Positions 11,828 to 11,932 of a DNA stretch of 11,932 nucleotides are shown here, one piece after another (positions within the stretch are counted from its first letter, which is position 1; each line of letters begins with the position of its first letter). The notes beneath the pieces are model-generated. The model saw only the letters and a list, made by a program, of their open reading frames with translations, searched no databases and was not told where the DNA came from. The stretch comes from an uncultured Mucilaginibacter sp. (GTDB lineage: Bacteria > Bacteroidota > Bacteroidia > Sphingobacteriales > Sphingobacteriaceae), in NCBI GenBank assembly GCA_903885865.1, contig CAISKH010000457.1, positions 1 to 11,932 on the forward strand, written 5' to 3'. Position numbers and translations under genes: made by a program.

Positions 11828-11932
11828 TTATCGCGAAAATTCAACGGTCACCACGGTGCCTTTTTGAACCGATTTGTCAATGCTGATGATCCCGCTAAAA
11901 AGGCTGATGATCTTAGCAGTAACATACAGGCC
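11828..11932 (-). CDS. Sensor histidine kinase, C-terminal fragment
   Basis: Reading the minus strand from the window edge, 34 residues run to a TAA at 11830-11828. They begin GLYVTAKIISLFSGIISID and end KGTVVTVEFSR. This matches the end of a HATPase_c ATP-binding domain: the GLYV motif of the G2 box, the following helix, and the GT-x-V-x-V-x-F closing strand. The usual glycine pair in HGG is replaced by FSG. Membrane and sensor parts lie beyond the window, so the signal and the response regulator are unknown. A non-kinase GHKL protein is less likely given the spacing of these motifs. Confidence 0.75.
   Translation of the reverse strand, partial: GLYVTAKIISLFSGIISIDKSVQKGTVVTVEFSR

Noticed and set aside
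11800..11830. ATTAGAG/GATTAGA sequences near the histidine kinase stop, resembling the heptamer arrays
   Set aside because: The copies are not contiguous, and their orientation relative to the stop codon differs from the other arrays; likely chance in AT-rich DNA.

Overview
The window looks like a chromosomal stretch from a Bacteroidota member, most likely family Sphingobacteriaceae (Mucilaginibacter or Pedobacter-like). This placement is an inference. It rests on repeated TAnnTTTG -7 promoter boxes, mostly absent Shine-Dalgarno sequences, the YtxJ gene of the bacillithiol system, FKBP lipoproteins beside an nrnA gene, and overall codon and base usage. I see no transposase, integrase, tRNA, rRNA or CRISPR, and nothing that looks recently acquired.

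Left part (1-2400). The window opens inside an OsmC-type peroxide-resistance gene on the plus strand. It converges on ytxJ, a thioredoxin-like bacillithiol-system protein, across a strong bidirectional terminator. Further along, on the minus strand, lie a TPR membrane protein, ribH (lumazine synthase) and a 36-residue lipoprotein gene. Arrays of a heptamer (consensus GATTAGA, with variants) abut the stop codons of three of these genes and face each other in inverted pairs.

Middle (2400-5450). recF and a DUF721/DciA-like gene overlap by 14 bases and form a plus-strand replication and repair pair. ndk (nucleoside diphosphate kinase) converges on them. nrnA (DHH-family nanoRNase/pAp phosphatase) diverges from ndk.

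FKBP cluster (5455-9553). Four consecutive paralogous genes encode exported peptidyl-prolyl isomerases. The first begins two bases after the nrnA stop. Each has a catalytic-looking C-terminal FKBP domain behind a second, degenerate FKBP-like N-terminal domain. Three are lipoproteins. The second is instead predicted to be released into the periplasm and carries a long Lys/Ala/Pro tail. Terminator hairpins separate several copies, in one case ending four bases before the next start codon. This local expansion of envelope foldases is the most distinctive system in the window.

Right part (9600-11932). tatD (metal-dependent deoxyribonuclease) and a cytoplasmic type I L-asparaginase form a likely transcription unit. 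A gene-free stretch of about 390 bases follows. It holds a likely terminator, a helically phased GCGTGAAC triple repeat with an inverted partner, and a further hairpin. The window ends in the C-terminus of a minus-strand sensor histidine kinase.
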